A DNA stretch of 64,000 bases from Oscarella lobularis. Its lineage: Eukaryota; Porifera; Homoscleromorpha; Homosclerophorida; Oscarellidae. Of this stretch, positions 20,221 to 29,379 are shown in pieces (the first letter of the stretch is position 1; every line of letters begins with the position of its first letter). The DNA lies in the NCBI RefSeq assembly GCF_947507565.1, contig NC_089179.1, positions 2,497,747-2,561,746 on the forward strand, in the 5' to 3' direction. The position numbers and the translations under genes are program-made. The notes beneath the pieces are model-generated. The model searched no databases. It had not been told where the DNA came from and saw only the letters and a list, made by a program, of their open reading frames with translations.

Positions 20221-21901
20221 ACAAGGGCCCCTTCCTTTTTTCCAAATCACGAACGTCTGTTTTACTTGCCTTTCACGTTCCTGCTTCTATTATAACGCAG
20301 AACTTGAGCGTCGTGGCGATGGACGAAAACGACGATCGGCCGTCCACGTGGTGCAAGCTAGTTCTAAAAAAGGGCCTTCGATATTTATCTCAAAAGATAC
20401 TCATTTCGTTCTACCTTTTCTCTTGTTCCAGCGCCTTTTCGTTGCTTTTTCGACGATATTTTCGTAATACTGTTTTCTCACAAACCTATGCCGAATCTTT
20501 CTAAAAGTGCTTTTAACAAACCAATAAAAGTCCTTTAAAGTTATTTGGAAGACAGGAACTGGAATAAAGAAACGAAATAGTGTCGACGAACGTGTGCTAT
20601 CAAGCGTTATCCGGGAGTTATCCGGGACCTCACGCAGTAGAATAACTGCCGCAGTGGAACAGACGTGGTGTCTCAAAGATACAACGGAGAAATAAGATAT
20701 GCTTCGAAACTGTATGGCGTTCATTTTTCAGCTAAAATTTAATTGAATCCTTACATCATACGTCTAGGAGGAGCGAGGACCCGTACAGACACTTCGGTAT
20801 ACCTGTTTCTCTGACGCGCAGAACTGACGCTTGAATGTAGGCTTCGCGATGAATGATTCCGGCGAAAGAGCAGAAGAAGTCTTTGTCTTAGACCGGTCTT
20901 TCGACGACAACGAAAGTTTCAAGTAAACCAAGAACGTACACGTCTTAACTCAAGGAATTTATCGCTATTAATTGTTGAATATCCCACTATCGAATCGTAC
21001 GCCTATCGACTATTTTTTACTATACAGGTAAGATCTTAATTTACAATTACTACTTAATTAAGGTTTACTGCACTGTGATTAAGCGATGATTTTTTAGATT
21101 GGCAGGGAATGCGGACTTTCAAAAACAAAGATAATGAATTATTTTGAAACATTGGCAAAACACCTTAAGGCAGTGGAAAGTAAAAGCGTTTCTTTTTTCG
21201 TCTCAGGTTTGACAGCGTCACCTAGGCACAGTCCAGAAAGGTTCTTATGGCCAGCCCTAGGTGAATCCTGTCCAGTCCAAGTCTGAACAACCTCACTATT
21301 AAAAGAGTCATCGACGCATTGGCTTTTCTTTGCAACTCTTACGAACTTGGCAAAAATTACGTAGGAATTGTCGGGAAAGGAAAACAGAGGCAACTAGAGA
21401 TTCGCTTGATCATTTAAATTGGCATGTGCGAGCGCTAGCGAAGCATCGCCATTAATTGGTGTGTGTATAAACTCAGCGTTGGTATTGTTGGGTCTGTATT
21501 CATGTCTGGTTTATATATAGAATGACAATCTATTTTTTGTCGTGTATAATTTCTTATAATAAGTATTTTCATGCCTCAAACAAATTTAGTAGAGTTACTA
21601 TGAATAAGAATTTGCTTATAACATTTTTGGCATTCAGTCCCTTTGGGTGTCGTGTTCCCATACATGTGATTAATTGTCGTTCTAAGTAGCTGAGATCGTA
21701 CGATATATCTGGTACTGAGTCGATCGGTTGGATCCCCATTGAGTAAAAGGAGGTCCATCCGTGTTCGTGGAAATGTTCGTAGAGGAGTAGAGTTTTCTTT
21801 TGGTGAAAATGGCTGCGGTGTCGACGTCGTAGTCGTTGTGCTGGCGTTTCCAAGGTTTGGCCGATATATTTTTTCTACATATCGGGCATTCAAGCATGCA
21901 G
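20221..21901. other. no gene confirmed
   Basis: Several short open frames exist. A minus-strand frame near 21897-21682 begins MLECPICRKNIS and has one CxxC pair, but nothing supports a domain. Frames at 20401-20724 and 21139-21393 (minus) are unrecognised and may be chance. Confidence 0.3.
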
Positions 21902-22295
21902 ATTAAACGTCTTCGATCTACCCAAGAAAGAAATCCCTAATTTCGTGTCCTATCTCTACGCGATGAACGGCAAGGAAGTGACTAAGAAAGGGCACAGGAC
22001 TACCATGATAAAAGCGGCCGAAATAGCCTTCATGAAGTCCCTAAACGTACCTACATGGGTTGTCGTAAGCGGAAGACCTTAGAAAACTACAGATGAATTA
22101 ATTCGTCATTTTTAGGATATAATGATGTGCGTCAAAGTGACACGAAATGAAATGTCCCCGAAAGATGTTCCATTCTTGAGCCTTTCCAGCAGGCCGAAGG
22201 TGGTCACAACACACGAAACCGATAGCAACAATGACGAAACCAACGAACACGAAGGACCCCCTGCGCCGCAGTTAGCGCTGCCGCCGAGGGAATAG
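21902..22295 (+). CDS. novel two-exon family (FDL/VTKKG protein), copy A
   Basis: No known family is recognised. Exon 21902-22064 reads NVFDLPKKEI, FVSYLYAMNGKEVTKKGHR, IKAAEIAFMKSLNVPTW and ends at a GTAAGC donor. After a 51-bp intron (...TTTTTAG), exon 22116-22295 reads IMMCVKVTRNEMSPKDVPFL followed by a Pro/Glu/Asp-rich tail. Copy B at 44880-45261 (minus) matches both exons and has its intron at the same residue. The start codon of copy A is not seen; the exon seems to begin at an acceptor (CATGCAG). After the stop at 22293, another frame continues with acidic repeats (EGIVDEEPLFDEYDAAADG), so the tail may be frameshifted or further spliced. Confidence 0.55.
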
Positions 22296-22429
22296 TGGAC
22301 GAAGAACCCCTCTTCGACGAATATGACGCTGCCGCCGACGGAATCCCATCCGCCGCAGTCGAAGGACCCCTCTCCGACGAATTTAAGCACCTTTATTTTG
22401 GTTGGATTAATCATTTTCGTTTAAGTTTT

Positions 22430-23480
22430 ACGTATTGAAGGTTTAGAACAAGGACGTAAAAAAAAATCTAAATACCTATTTAAACGTTGACTTTTATTTC
22501 TCTAAAGAAGAATTTCTGGAAGCCGCCTCAGCACGTATGTCGTTGTAATTCACGTCTTTAGTATATTTATTAACTCTTTTCATATTATATTTCTACATTA
22601 GCTAGTTTGCCTTTCTACGTTTTAAATTGTCTTGGACTATTTTTAAAATAATCTTGGGCATATTTAAAATTGTCTCGGACCATTTAAAATCGTCCTATAC
22701 GATTTTTAAAATTGACTTAGACGATTTTTAAAATTGTGTTTGGCAGTGATATCACAAGACGTCCAATCTCAAACCTTACTTATATTTACCGAAATTGGTG
22801 GAATACCGGTAAAACTCCGTCGAGATTGATATTCAATTGTGTACGCAATTTTTTACATTTAGATGTATGAATCCAGGAGCGACCACGTTGTCCGAAATAT
22901 TCGGGATTGCACTCGGTATTATCGTTGCCGCGACATTAACATAAATCCGGCCTCGAGCTTTTCATCAGCGCCGTTCAGTCGCAAGTTTATGAGCAAGTTT
23001 TTTTGCGTTCTTTACGTCATTTTTGACGAAAAATTGCCTTTAATTCCCAAATGTATGTTTGCTGAAAAAAATAGTTCTTTGTTTTTTGTTTTTTCGCTGT
23101 TGTTGCTGTTGTTCTGACATCTATCTAAAGCTGATTAAACATGTTTTTGTCCAAATGGTGATTTTCTGAGAACGAATTTAGGGCGCCTTATTGGCGGCCG
23201 TTATAGGGAACGGGTTAAATCTGAAGAGCTCTCTTGCTGGACCTTTTGTCCATTTTGCGCATGCTTGTTATTATTCAATAAAACACCCCTCGAGAACATT
23301 TAAATGGCCCGGATTTCCACTACACTGTGGTGTAAGACTCTATCCTCTAAGGACAGCACGCTATGCTTGACTTCACCTACTGCACGCATATATGCACGAT
23401 ATATACCGAAATACACTGACTTGGTATCGCAATACAGCACATTCTGACAGACTGGGATTCGTGATACAATCTCTTTACCC
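22430..23480. other. no gene recognised; AT-rich
   Basis: AT-rich sequence with runs of similar short phrases around TTAAAAT(C/T)GTC(T/C) at 22620-22740, giving four or five imperfect repeats of about 35 bp. No exon is supported. Confidence 0.35.
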
Positions 23481-23490
23481 TGAACGTTTC

Positions 23491-24105
23491 GACATGCGGA
23501 ACATCGCCAAAGAATGGCCCCTAAGGATCGAACATTTTGAACGGTTCAGAATCGCCACGGGCCTGGACAAAAAGGAGGAGAAGATCCAAGTCAACACGCT
23601 GGTCTCCCACCTCGGCAGAAAGGCGGAGAAGATATTCAAATCGTTCAACCTGACTCAAGCGGACGCCGACAAGTACGACAGTGTGAAGCAGAAGTTCCAA
23701 AATCACTTCGTCCGGCAGCGGAATGTCATTTATGTACGAAGGAGCAGTCTTCAATCAGCGCGTCCAGCGCAAAGGTGAAAAAGCGGAGTCTGTCATCACG
23801 GCTCTCTTCCCGCTCGCCGAGCAGTGTGTGTACGACGACTTACGCAAAGACCTCATCTGCGACCGAATCGTCGTGGGAATTCGCGACAACTAGCTCTCGC
23901 GCAAACTTCAGCTACAAGCGGACCGCACCCTCGAAAGGGTGATCACGCAAGTGCGCCAAAATGAGGACATCAACGGACATCAGCCCGTCGACCGCGTCCA
24001 AGCGTCGATCCCGCACGCTGTAGCTTCTCTCGACTCGGTGGCCACTTCACGCGCCACGCCGCCTTCTCGTGTGGGAGCGTCACGCCCCGTTAGTCGAAGC
24101 CGCTG
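23491..24105 (+). pseudogene. Ty3/gypsy-type Gag remnant
   Basis: Reads as the start of a gypsy Gag capsid: EWPLRIEHFERFRIATGLDK, VNTLVSHLGRKAEKIFKSF and the FVRQRNVI block. A short insertion at about 23733 shifts the frame, and the continuation (AESVITALFPLAEQCVYDDL, DRIVVGIRDN) then meets a TAG at 23891-23893. No zinc knuckle, protease or polymerase follows, so only a solo gag piece remains. Confidence 0.7.
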
Positions 24106-24426
24106 AATTCTAGGACAATAAAAATGTCCCAATATAGATTACTAGCATACATTTCGTTTTTCTGGAAGATTACAAACGAACCGAATGTCAAAAAAGCCGT
24201 GGTCTTTCAGGTTTCATAAATATATATAATATTATATAACAATGTCTAATGTCAAATTTTATACTAGAATTCAAAGTGTTTAAATTATTACCAAAATACC
24301 GCACTCACGGGTTGTTAAGCGCCGGGGCTTATGACTGCCGATTACAAAGTATTGGGCACCTAACAACCATAGGCTGTTAGGCGTCCGTCATGATACAGAG
24401 CGCGCGCTTCATATCTTTAGCAGTAC

Positions 24427-24969
24427 ATGTCTTCGCGTCCCTTGCCGGTTGAGCGCTCTTTCTACAGTGTAATTCGTTGCCATCTCGTGTATAAGTTTTT
24501 ATTGACGCCGGCTACGGGAGAGCTCCTGTCGGTTGAAAAAGAGGAAGGCAATCCTCACGACCGTTTTGCTGTTGCTGTCGCGAAAAGTGAAGAAATTGTG
24601 GGCCATACCCCGCGCGAAGTGTCTCGAGCTTTCTACGCCTTTCTGTCACACGGAGGCACACTTACATGCAAAGTCACTGGCCACAGGCAGCATGGAAACG
24701 GTTTGGAAGTTCTCTGTATTCACGCTACACGGAAGGCCAAAGCTGATCTCAAGATTAACAAGATTCCTGCAAAAGCGTGGGAGGCCATGTTCGCAGTCAA
24801 GTGTACCAGAGCCGTATATAGAGAGAGCTGCAACATCCTAATTAATCACGTGACATTATGCACGCCATCTTGTGTCCAGTCCAACCTATGCACGAGAACG
24901 GTCTCGAGTTCGTTAGAGTTTTGCACCAGGGTGCTGTACCTAAGCGCACAAAAGGTTTTAGGTAGCTAA
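24427..24969 (+). CDS. HIRAN-like domain protein, copy 2
   Basis: It is closer to the common orphan HIRAN-type proteins of cnidarians and sponges than copy 1. It has RSFYSVIRCHLVYKFLLTPA, then GELLSVEKEEGNPHDRFAVA, VGHTPREVSRAFYAFLSHGG, and TCKVTGHRQHGNGLEVLCI. The ATG at 24427 directly precedes the domain. Past residue ~120 the frame loses resemblance to coding, so the true gene probably splices after KADLKI. A candidate terminal exon lies across the Merlin element at 27730-27833, suggesting the transposon sits in an intron or exon end of this gene. Confidence 0.6.
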   Translation: MSSRPLPVERSFYSVIRCHLVYKFLLTPATGELLSVEKEEGNPHDRFAVAVAKSEEIVGHTPREVSRAFYAFLSHGGTLTCKVTGHRQHGNGLEVLCIHATRKAKADLKINKIPAKAWEAMFAVKCTRAVYRESCNILINHVTLCTPSCVQSNLCTRTVSSSLEFCTRVLYLSAQKVLGS

Positions 24970-25004
24970 GTTGCCGCGAAACGCCAATCAGAGGTAGGCA
25001 AGTA

Positions 25005-25383
25005 GGATCATGTCGGGTAGAGGTACGGTGGGTGTATTCGCGTACCTCTGCCCGTATACTGGCACATACAGCACTTGCCCACCGTACCTCATCTTTACAG
25101 AGGCGGAGTCGAGGCGGAGTCGAGGCGGGGTGGGGTCCGCGTCTATCATAACATTCTCACAATCACCATCGCTTACATCTCTACCGCAAAGAACATCACA
25201 GTCAAGCACACAAAAGGAGAACATCAAAATGTCGCAATCTATAGCGTCCTACGGGCTTTGCGAGCTACGTCATTCGACTCCCCGGCCCGCCGTCACCGGA
25301 TCGTACCATTTGGCGATCGTTGAAAGAATGTTGTCGAACGCCTCCTTTCTATTTTTCCCCCAGCGCTCTCGCCACATGAACTC
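25005..25383 (+). repeat. left 379-bp terminal inverted repeat
   Basis: It matches 27343-27721 on the other strand with no difference seen by eye. It begins with its own fold-back (AGGTACGGTGGG at ~25020 pairing with CCCACCGTACCT at ~25079), followed by short GGCGGAGTCGA tandem units. The inner third codes the last ~43 residues (from EFMWRERWGK to the stop at 25270) of the minus-strand transposase. Confidence 0.88.
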
Positions 25384-26324
25384 ATCAAGATGTCCGGCCA
25401 ACTGGTCCCTTCGACATCCCCTCATGCGCTTGATGTTCATTTTGACGCGGTTCCAGTACGATTCGATATGGTTAGTATGGACTCCCGTTGCGGGGTCTTT
25501 GAAGTGCTCCGAGTGGTTGACCGTTCTGTGCTCACGAACTTGTGGCAAGTCGCACAGATGTCGGTAAGCAGCCCATTGGTCGGAGCGGACGGCGCTGCCG
25601 TCGTGGAGATGGGCTGCGATAATGCCCTCAAGCGTTTGGGCGTCTCGCCTTAGGACAATTTGCATAAATCCTGTTGCTGGGGTCGTCGAAGTGTCCACCA
25701 TTCCGAAGACCCACACTTGGGATCTCGGAGGATGCCCGCGATGATGCTGCGTGAAGATAAATGCAGCTCTCGTTCTCCATGGTATATGTGCTCGATATCA
25801 TACCTTAGGTTTGTGCGAAAAGCACGACTCGTCCACTTCAACAGTGCCCGCGTGAATCCCGCAGCCTCCCAATTTGATAGCGTTTTCAGGTAAGTTGAGA
25901 TACCAAGAGCAAGCGTCTCGCAGGTACTGGTAAACTTGCCCACACGCTTCGCGCCCAATATCTGTTTCAATGGCAGCTTCTCCTATGGGCCGATGTCCAG
26001 CCCATTGCTGGAGAAGAAGAAGCCATGTTTTCAGGGATAGTTTACTTTTAGAGAAGAAGGATCCATCTCGTATGGACCTGTATAGAAGACTTTAGAAAAC
26101 GACCGAACGACGATGGAGGAATTTACAAACTTTATAGCGGTGCATGACCCTTTTGGACAACGCCACACATAACCGTCATTACATTTCAGGCGAGACCCAA
26201 CGTACATGCCAGTGGTGCACTTAGGGCAAGACATTCTGTTAGGTATCAAACCCCTAGCCTGAAAAAACTCGACTACGCCGAGTGGAGGTCCAAATATCAC
26301 GGAGCCAAGAGCTGCAAGCGACAT
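25270..26324 (-). CDS. ISXO2/Merlin transposase with intact DDE triad
   Basis: Cut-and-paste transposase. Exons 26324-26131, 26077-25804 and 25746-25270 total 945 bp, a clean 314-residue frame, with introns of 53 and 57 bp (GT-AG). An N-terminal zinc ribbon (CPKCTTGMYV, WRCPKGSC) is followed by IRDGSFFSKSKLSLKTWLLL. The catalytic core has GTVEVDESCFSHKPK (first Asp), VWVFGMVD, AVRSDQWAAYRHL (second Asp) and HTNHIESYWNRVK (Glu). The C-terminus FMWRERWGKNRKEAFDNIL lies in the inverted repeat and is shared with the opposing gene. No damage is seen, so it is predicted active. Confidence 0.85.
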
Positions 26325-26527
26325 CGCGCCGGAGAGAATGAGTATAGTAGCGGTGCGCTCAAACGTACTAGTCCGTATGTTGGGCGCCAGATATTGGCGC
26401 CTGTAATATCCCGCTCTGTTTTTGCGCCAATTTTTATTACTATGGCGTGACCAATTCCTGATTTTTCATTGGCTGCTACTAAGATTGGAGCTAGTGCGAC
26501 TGTGCGAGGACAGTGTTTCACAGAAAA
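26325..26527. promoter_or_regulatory. divergent promoter of the two Merlin genes
   Basis: A 203-bp gap separates the two start codons. It must hold both 5' UTRs and promoters, implying shared control of the active and inactive transposase proteins. No TATA box was identified with confidence. Confidence 0.45.
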
Positions 26528-27456
26528 ATGTCGCTTCGATACATCTTCAACGAAGGAACTTCAATGGAGGTCGCGCTCTGCCTTCAACACCTACATCTTC
26601 TGCCGTCCAAAGCAAAATGCCATCTGTGCTCTGAGCCAATGATAATGCAAGAGAAGAAGAACAGCGATGGGTTAACGTGGAGGTGCGTGAAGATAACATG
26701 CAGGACAACCAGGTTGGTTCTATGAGCAGCGACACTGAAGGTGAAACAATGTTTGACAAAACTTTTGTACGGTGCAGAACTATACGAAGCGGTACCATTT
26801 TCTCAACAAATGCCGCTTCGTTGAAGGCTTGGCTGCAGGTCATGCATTTGTGGGCAGGCGAACGGTCAGCTGACGAAATGTCTCAGAAAACCAACGTATC
26901 CTTAAAGATTGTCAAACAACTTCTTTGGCAAATACGTCGCATATGCTGTCTTGCGTTGTCTCCGGTGCCTAGCATAAAGATTGGCCATCTAACGACGCGC
27001 TATGTACAGGCAGAGTGCTTCGCTCTTAGCGACGCAGACTTTGCGCCGTGTCCAGCTTCTAAGAGGAGCAACTTTCCGAAAAAGATATTTGTTATAGTGC
27101 TCGTAGATAGCACTAGCCAGATAGGATACATGGAGTCAACCGAGACTTCGGCACCGGATTACTTGGCCCAGGTGGCGGAAAGGCACACGATGGAGAGTCT
27201 CTGCTGGGGAACACTCTCGTTTCTCAAGAATAAGCTGGGAAACGATCATCTAAACCACCATGCGACAACGTACTGGAACAGAGTTCGTTCGAACTTAAAG
27301 CGCCAAAGAATCGACATGGAAGATCTAGAAGATTACCTGGAAGAGTTCATGTGGCGAGAGCGCTGGGGGAAAAATAGAAAGGAGGCGTTCGACAACATTC
27401 TTTCAACGATCGCCAAATGGTACGATCCGGTGACGGCGGGCCGGGGAGTCGAATGA
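26528..27456 (+). CDS. catalytically dead ISXO2/Merlin paralog
   Basis: Exons 26528-26712 and 26778-27456 total 864 bp, an open 287-residue frame with one 65-bp intron. It keeps the zinc ribbon (CHLCSEPMIM, WRCVKITC) and the following helix-rich part (IRSGTIFSTNAASLKAWLQV). In the core, the first-Asp motif VEVDES is replaced (YVQAECFALSDA), the segment bearing the second Asp is shortened away, and the IES glutamate is ATT (HHATTYWNRVRSNLKR). Downstream, LEEFMWRERWGKNRKEAF to the end matches the active protein through the inverted repeat. Long divergence without a stop suggests selection for a non-catalytic role. DNA binding, inhibition or heteromer formation are possible. Confidence 0.75.
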
Positions 27457-27721
27457 CGTAGCTCGCAAAGCCCGTAGGACGCTATAGATTGCGACATTTT
27501 GATGTTCTCCTTTTGTGTGCTTGACTGTGATGTTCTTTGCGGTAGAGATGTAAGCGATGGTGATTGTGAGAATGTTATGATAGACGCGGACCCCACCCCG
27601 CCTCGACTCCGCCTCGACTCCGCCTCTGTAAAGATGAGGTACGGTGGGCAAGTGCTGTATGTGCCAGTATACGGGCAGAGGTACGCGAATACACCCACCG
27701 TACCTCTACCCGACATGATCC
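27343..27721 (-). repeat. right 379-bp terminal inverted repeat
   Basis: Mirror of 25005-25383, followed directly by the second GGCAAGTA. It codes the C-terminal ~38-43 residues and the stop (27454-27456) of the dead paralog. Confidence 0.88.
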
Positions 27722-27729
27722 GGCAAGTA

Positions 27730-27833
27730 ATCGCGAAACTCCGAAAGCGCCGCCCGCGTAGACCCAAAGCCCGAAAGAGGTCTATTTCTGAGATTTACAA
27801 GATCGAAGCATTGTATAAGTCTAAATTAGGCTG
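27730..27833 (+). CDS. possible basic C-terminal exon beside the Merlin insertion
   Basis: Immediately after the target duplication a frame reads VIAKLRKRRPRRPKARKRS, then SEIYKIEALYKSKLG and a TAG/TGA end. The basic composition and the stop suggest the last exon of a host gene interrupted by the Merlin element. HIRAN-like copy 2 upstream (24427) is the nearest candidate. No splice junction was proven. Confidence 0.3.
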
Positions 27834-29208
27834 AGAAAAGAGAATTTTTACAGAGTCGCTGATTCCTATGGTAGTATGGCGGGGTCTGTCTACACGAGAG
27901 AAAGGCCCTGGACTGTACGTCTACGCCTCTATGAAGTGCAACATCTTTTTCTGTTGCACTTTATCTGATTTTGTGTTTGTAATCAGTGACTCGATGGACG
28001 CTATATGTAGTGCCCCTTCGCGTAGTGTAAACCTGAACACAAAATGGCGTTTCAAATACCACGTGACACCCTAACGCGCAAGGAGATGTCGCTTCTCTCT
28101 CCATATGCAGACACGTTCTGATCAAACACAGGTACAGGGTATAGGCAGACCACTATTACCGTTCGATTAATAAATAGCCTCCAGTGTCTGGAATATATGA
28201 GTTCTCACTCGTCGTCGATATCACTACATTCAGGAAGGCGGTCTTCGTCGTCTGAGCTTGCTAGCGGTTTGTTTCGAAGAGCGTCGAAAGTATACGTGCC
28301 TGTTACCGAGAGAAGGTTTAAAAATGCATACAAGAATCTAAAGAAATCGGGAAAAAAGACTTTTCTACTACTAAATTCATTCGTATATTTAGTAGTATAC
28401 AAATATATATACCGTGTAATTGAGTATGAATTCTTTGATCTGTTCGCGCGGCTGCACACGCTGAGAAGGGAATCAGTGAGTAAAAATCTTCTAAAATCGA
28501 TAGTTTTGCTTTGATGGTGTGCGTACGGTTAATTTTGGGCGATAAACCCTGAACTATAGTAATGCAGTGCCAGTATACGCTCTATCATTGGAATTTATGA
28601 ATGTAAGAAGACGATGGCCTCAGAGGAGCTAAACGCGCTGCTTCAAGAGCGTCAGCGCAGACAATGTTTGTATTTTGCAAGGAGAGAGAACGACTGGAAA
28701 GACGAAATTTGTGGTGAAACGAGTCGACTGCTTTGATAGCGTTCATGTGACTTCTGCTTTAGGGAGTAAACAGTGAATATTCTCCTGAGTCGTACTGTAC
28801 AGGGACGAAATTCGTACAACAAACGTGAAAGCGACGAAAAGCGAGGCCGTGCAAACAAGAAGAGGGCGCGCAAAGCGCCAGAAATGAAAAATAGATGGCT
28901 CAATTGCTTGCGTTCGCGAATCTAAAATAACACACAATCGCCAACTTTTCACAGCGCGTAATAACTACCCTCGTACATTTCCATTCTACACAAAGGCCTT
29001 TCTTTCTGTCCTACACCGCTTTGACCCTTTAAAATACATTTCCTTACCTCGGCACTGGCTTTCGTACGAGGATTAGGGTTATTACAAACAAACGAATCGA
29101 AAAAAACAAACACACTCCTAAAAGAGACCCCTCACATCAAATTTCCACTAAATATACCCTTAATGCAAAGAAGATCGACAAAAATAAAACTTTCTAAAAT
29201 AAAAGGGA
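27834..29208. other. no gene confirmed
   Basis: A minus-strand frame (28459-28205) ends LASSDDEDRLPECSDIDDE, an acidic tail that could be real, while the overlapping plus frame is Ser-rich. Neither has a recognisable domain. The rest is without signal. Confidence 0.3.
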
Positions 29209-29379
29209 ATGAAAGACGACAAGATCGATAAAATAATCGACGGAATGGTCTTCGACGATGACGAAAACGCCGGAGAGGCACTAAACGTATTGAACATAGA
29301 CGAATTGGAAGCCGGAATGATGAAAAACGAAGTCCAAAACAACGAAAGTGAAGCATCTTCTCTCAGTGCAAATAAATGA
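29209..29379 (+). CDS. small acidic open frame, 56 residues
   Basis: From ATG 29209 to TGA 29379: KDDKIDKIIDGMVFDDDENA, then LNVLNIDELEAGMM and a Ser/Asn-rich end. The composition is protein-like in this AT-rich stretch. It could be a small protein or a terminal exon. No family is recognised. Confidence 0.3.
   Translation: MKDDKIDKIIDGMVFDDDENAGEALNVLNIDELEAGMMKNEVQNNESEASSLSANK

Larger units (their letters stand above)
25005..27721. mobile_element. Merlin-type (ISXO2) transposon with two head-to-head genes
   Basis: The ends are exact. The 8-bp target duplication GGCAAGTA lies at 24997-25004 and 27722-27729, and both ends start GGATCATGTCGGGTAGAGG. Eight- to nine-base duplications and an ISXO2-fold transposase define Merlin. 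Inside are a minus-strand gene (26324-25270) with a full DDE triad and a plus-strand gene (26528-27456) from the same family without it. They start 203 bp apart and run outward, ending within the inverted repeats. Both spliced frames are open, unlike most other transposons in this window, so the element is probably the youngest here. Confidence 0.9.

Noticed and set aside
22112-22414. 100-codon Gly-rich minus-strand frame
   Set aside because: Complement of exon 2 and tail of the FDL/VTKKG family copy A.
25010-25567. Open frame on the plus strand, duplicated on the minus strand at 27333-27767
   Set aside because: It is only the reverse of the inverted-repeat arms and of the transposase C-terminus.
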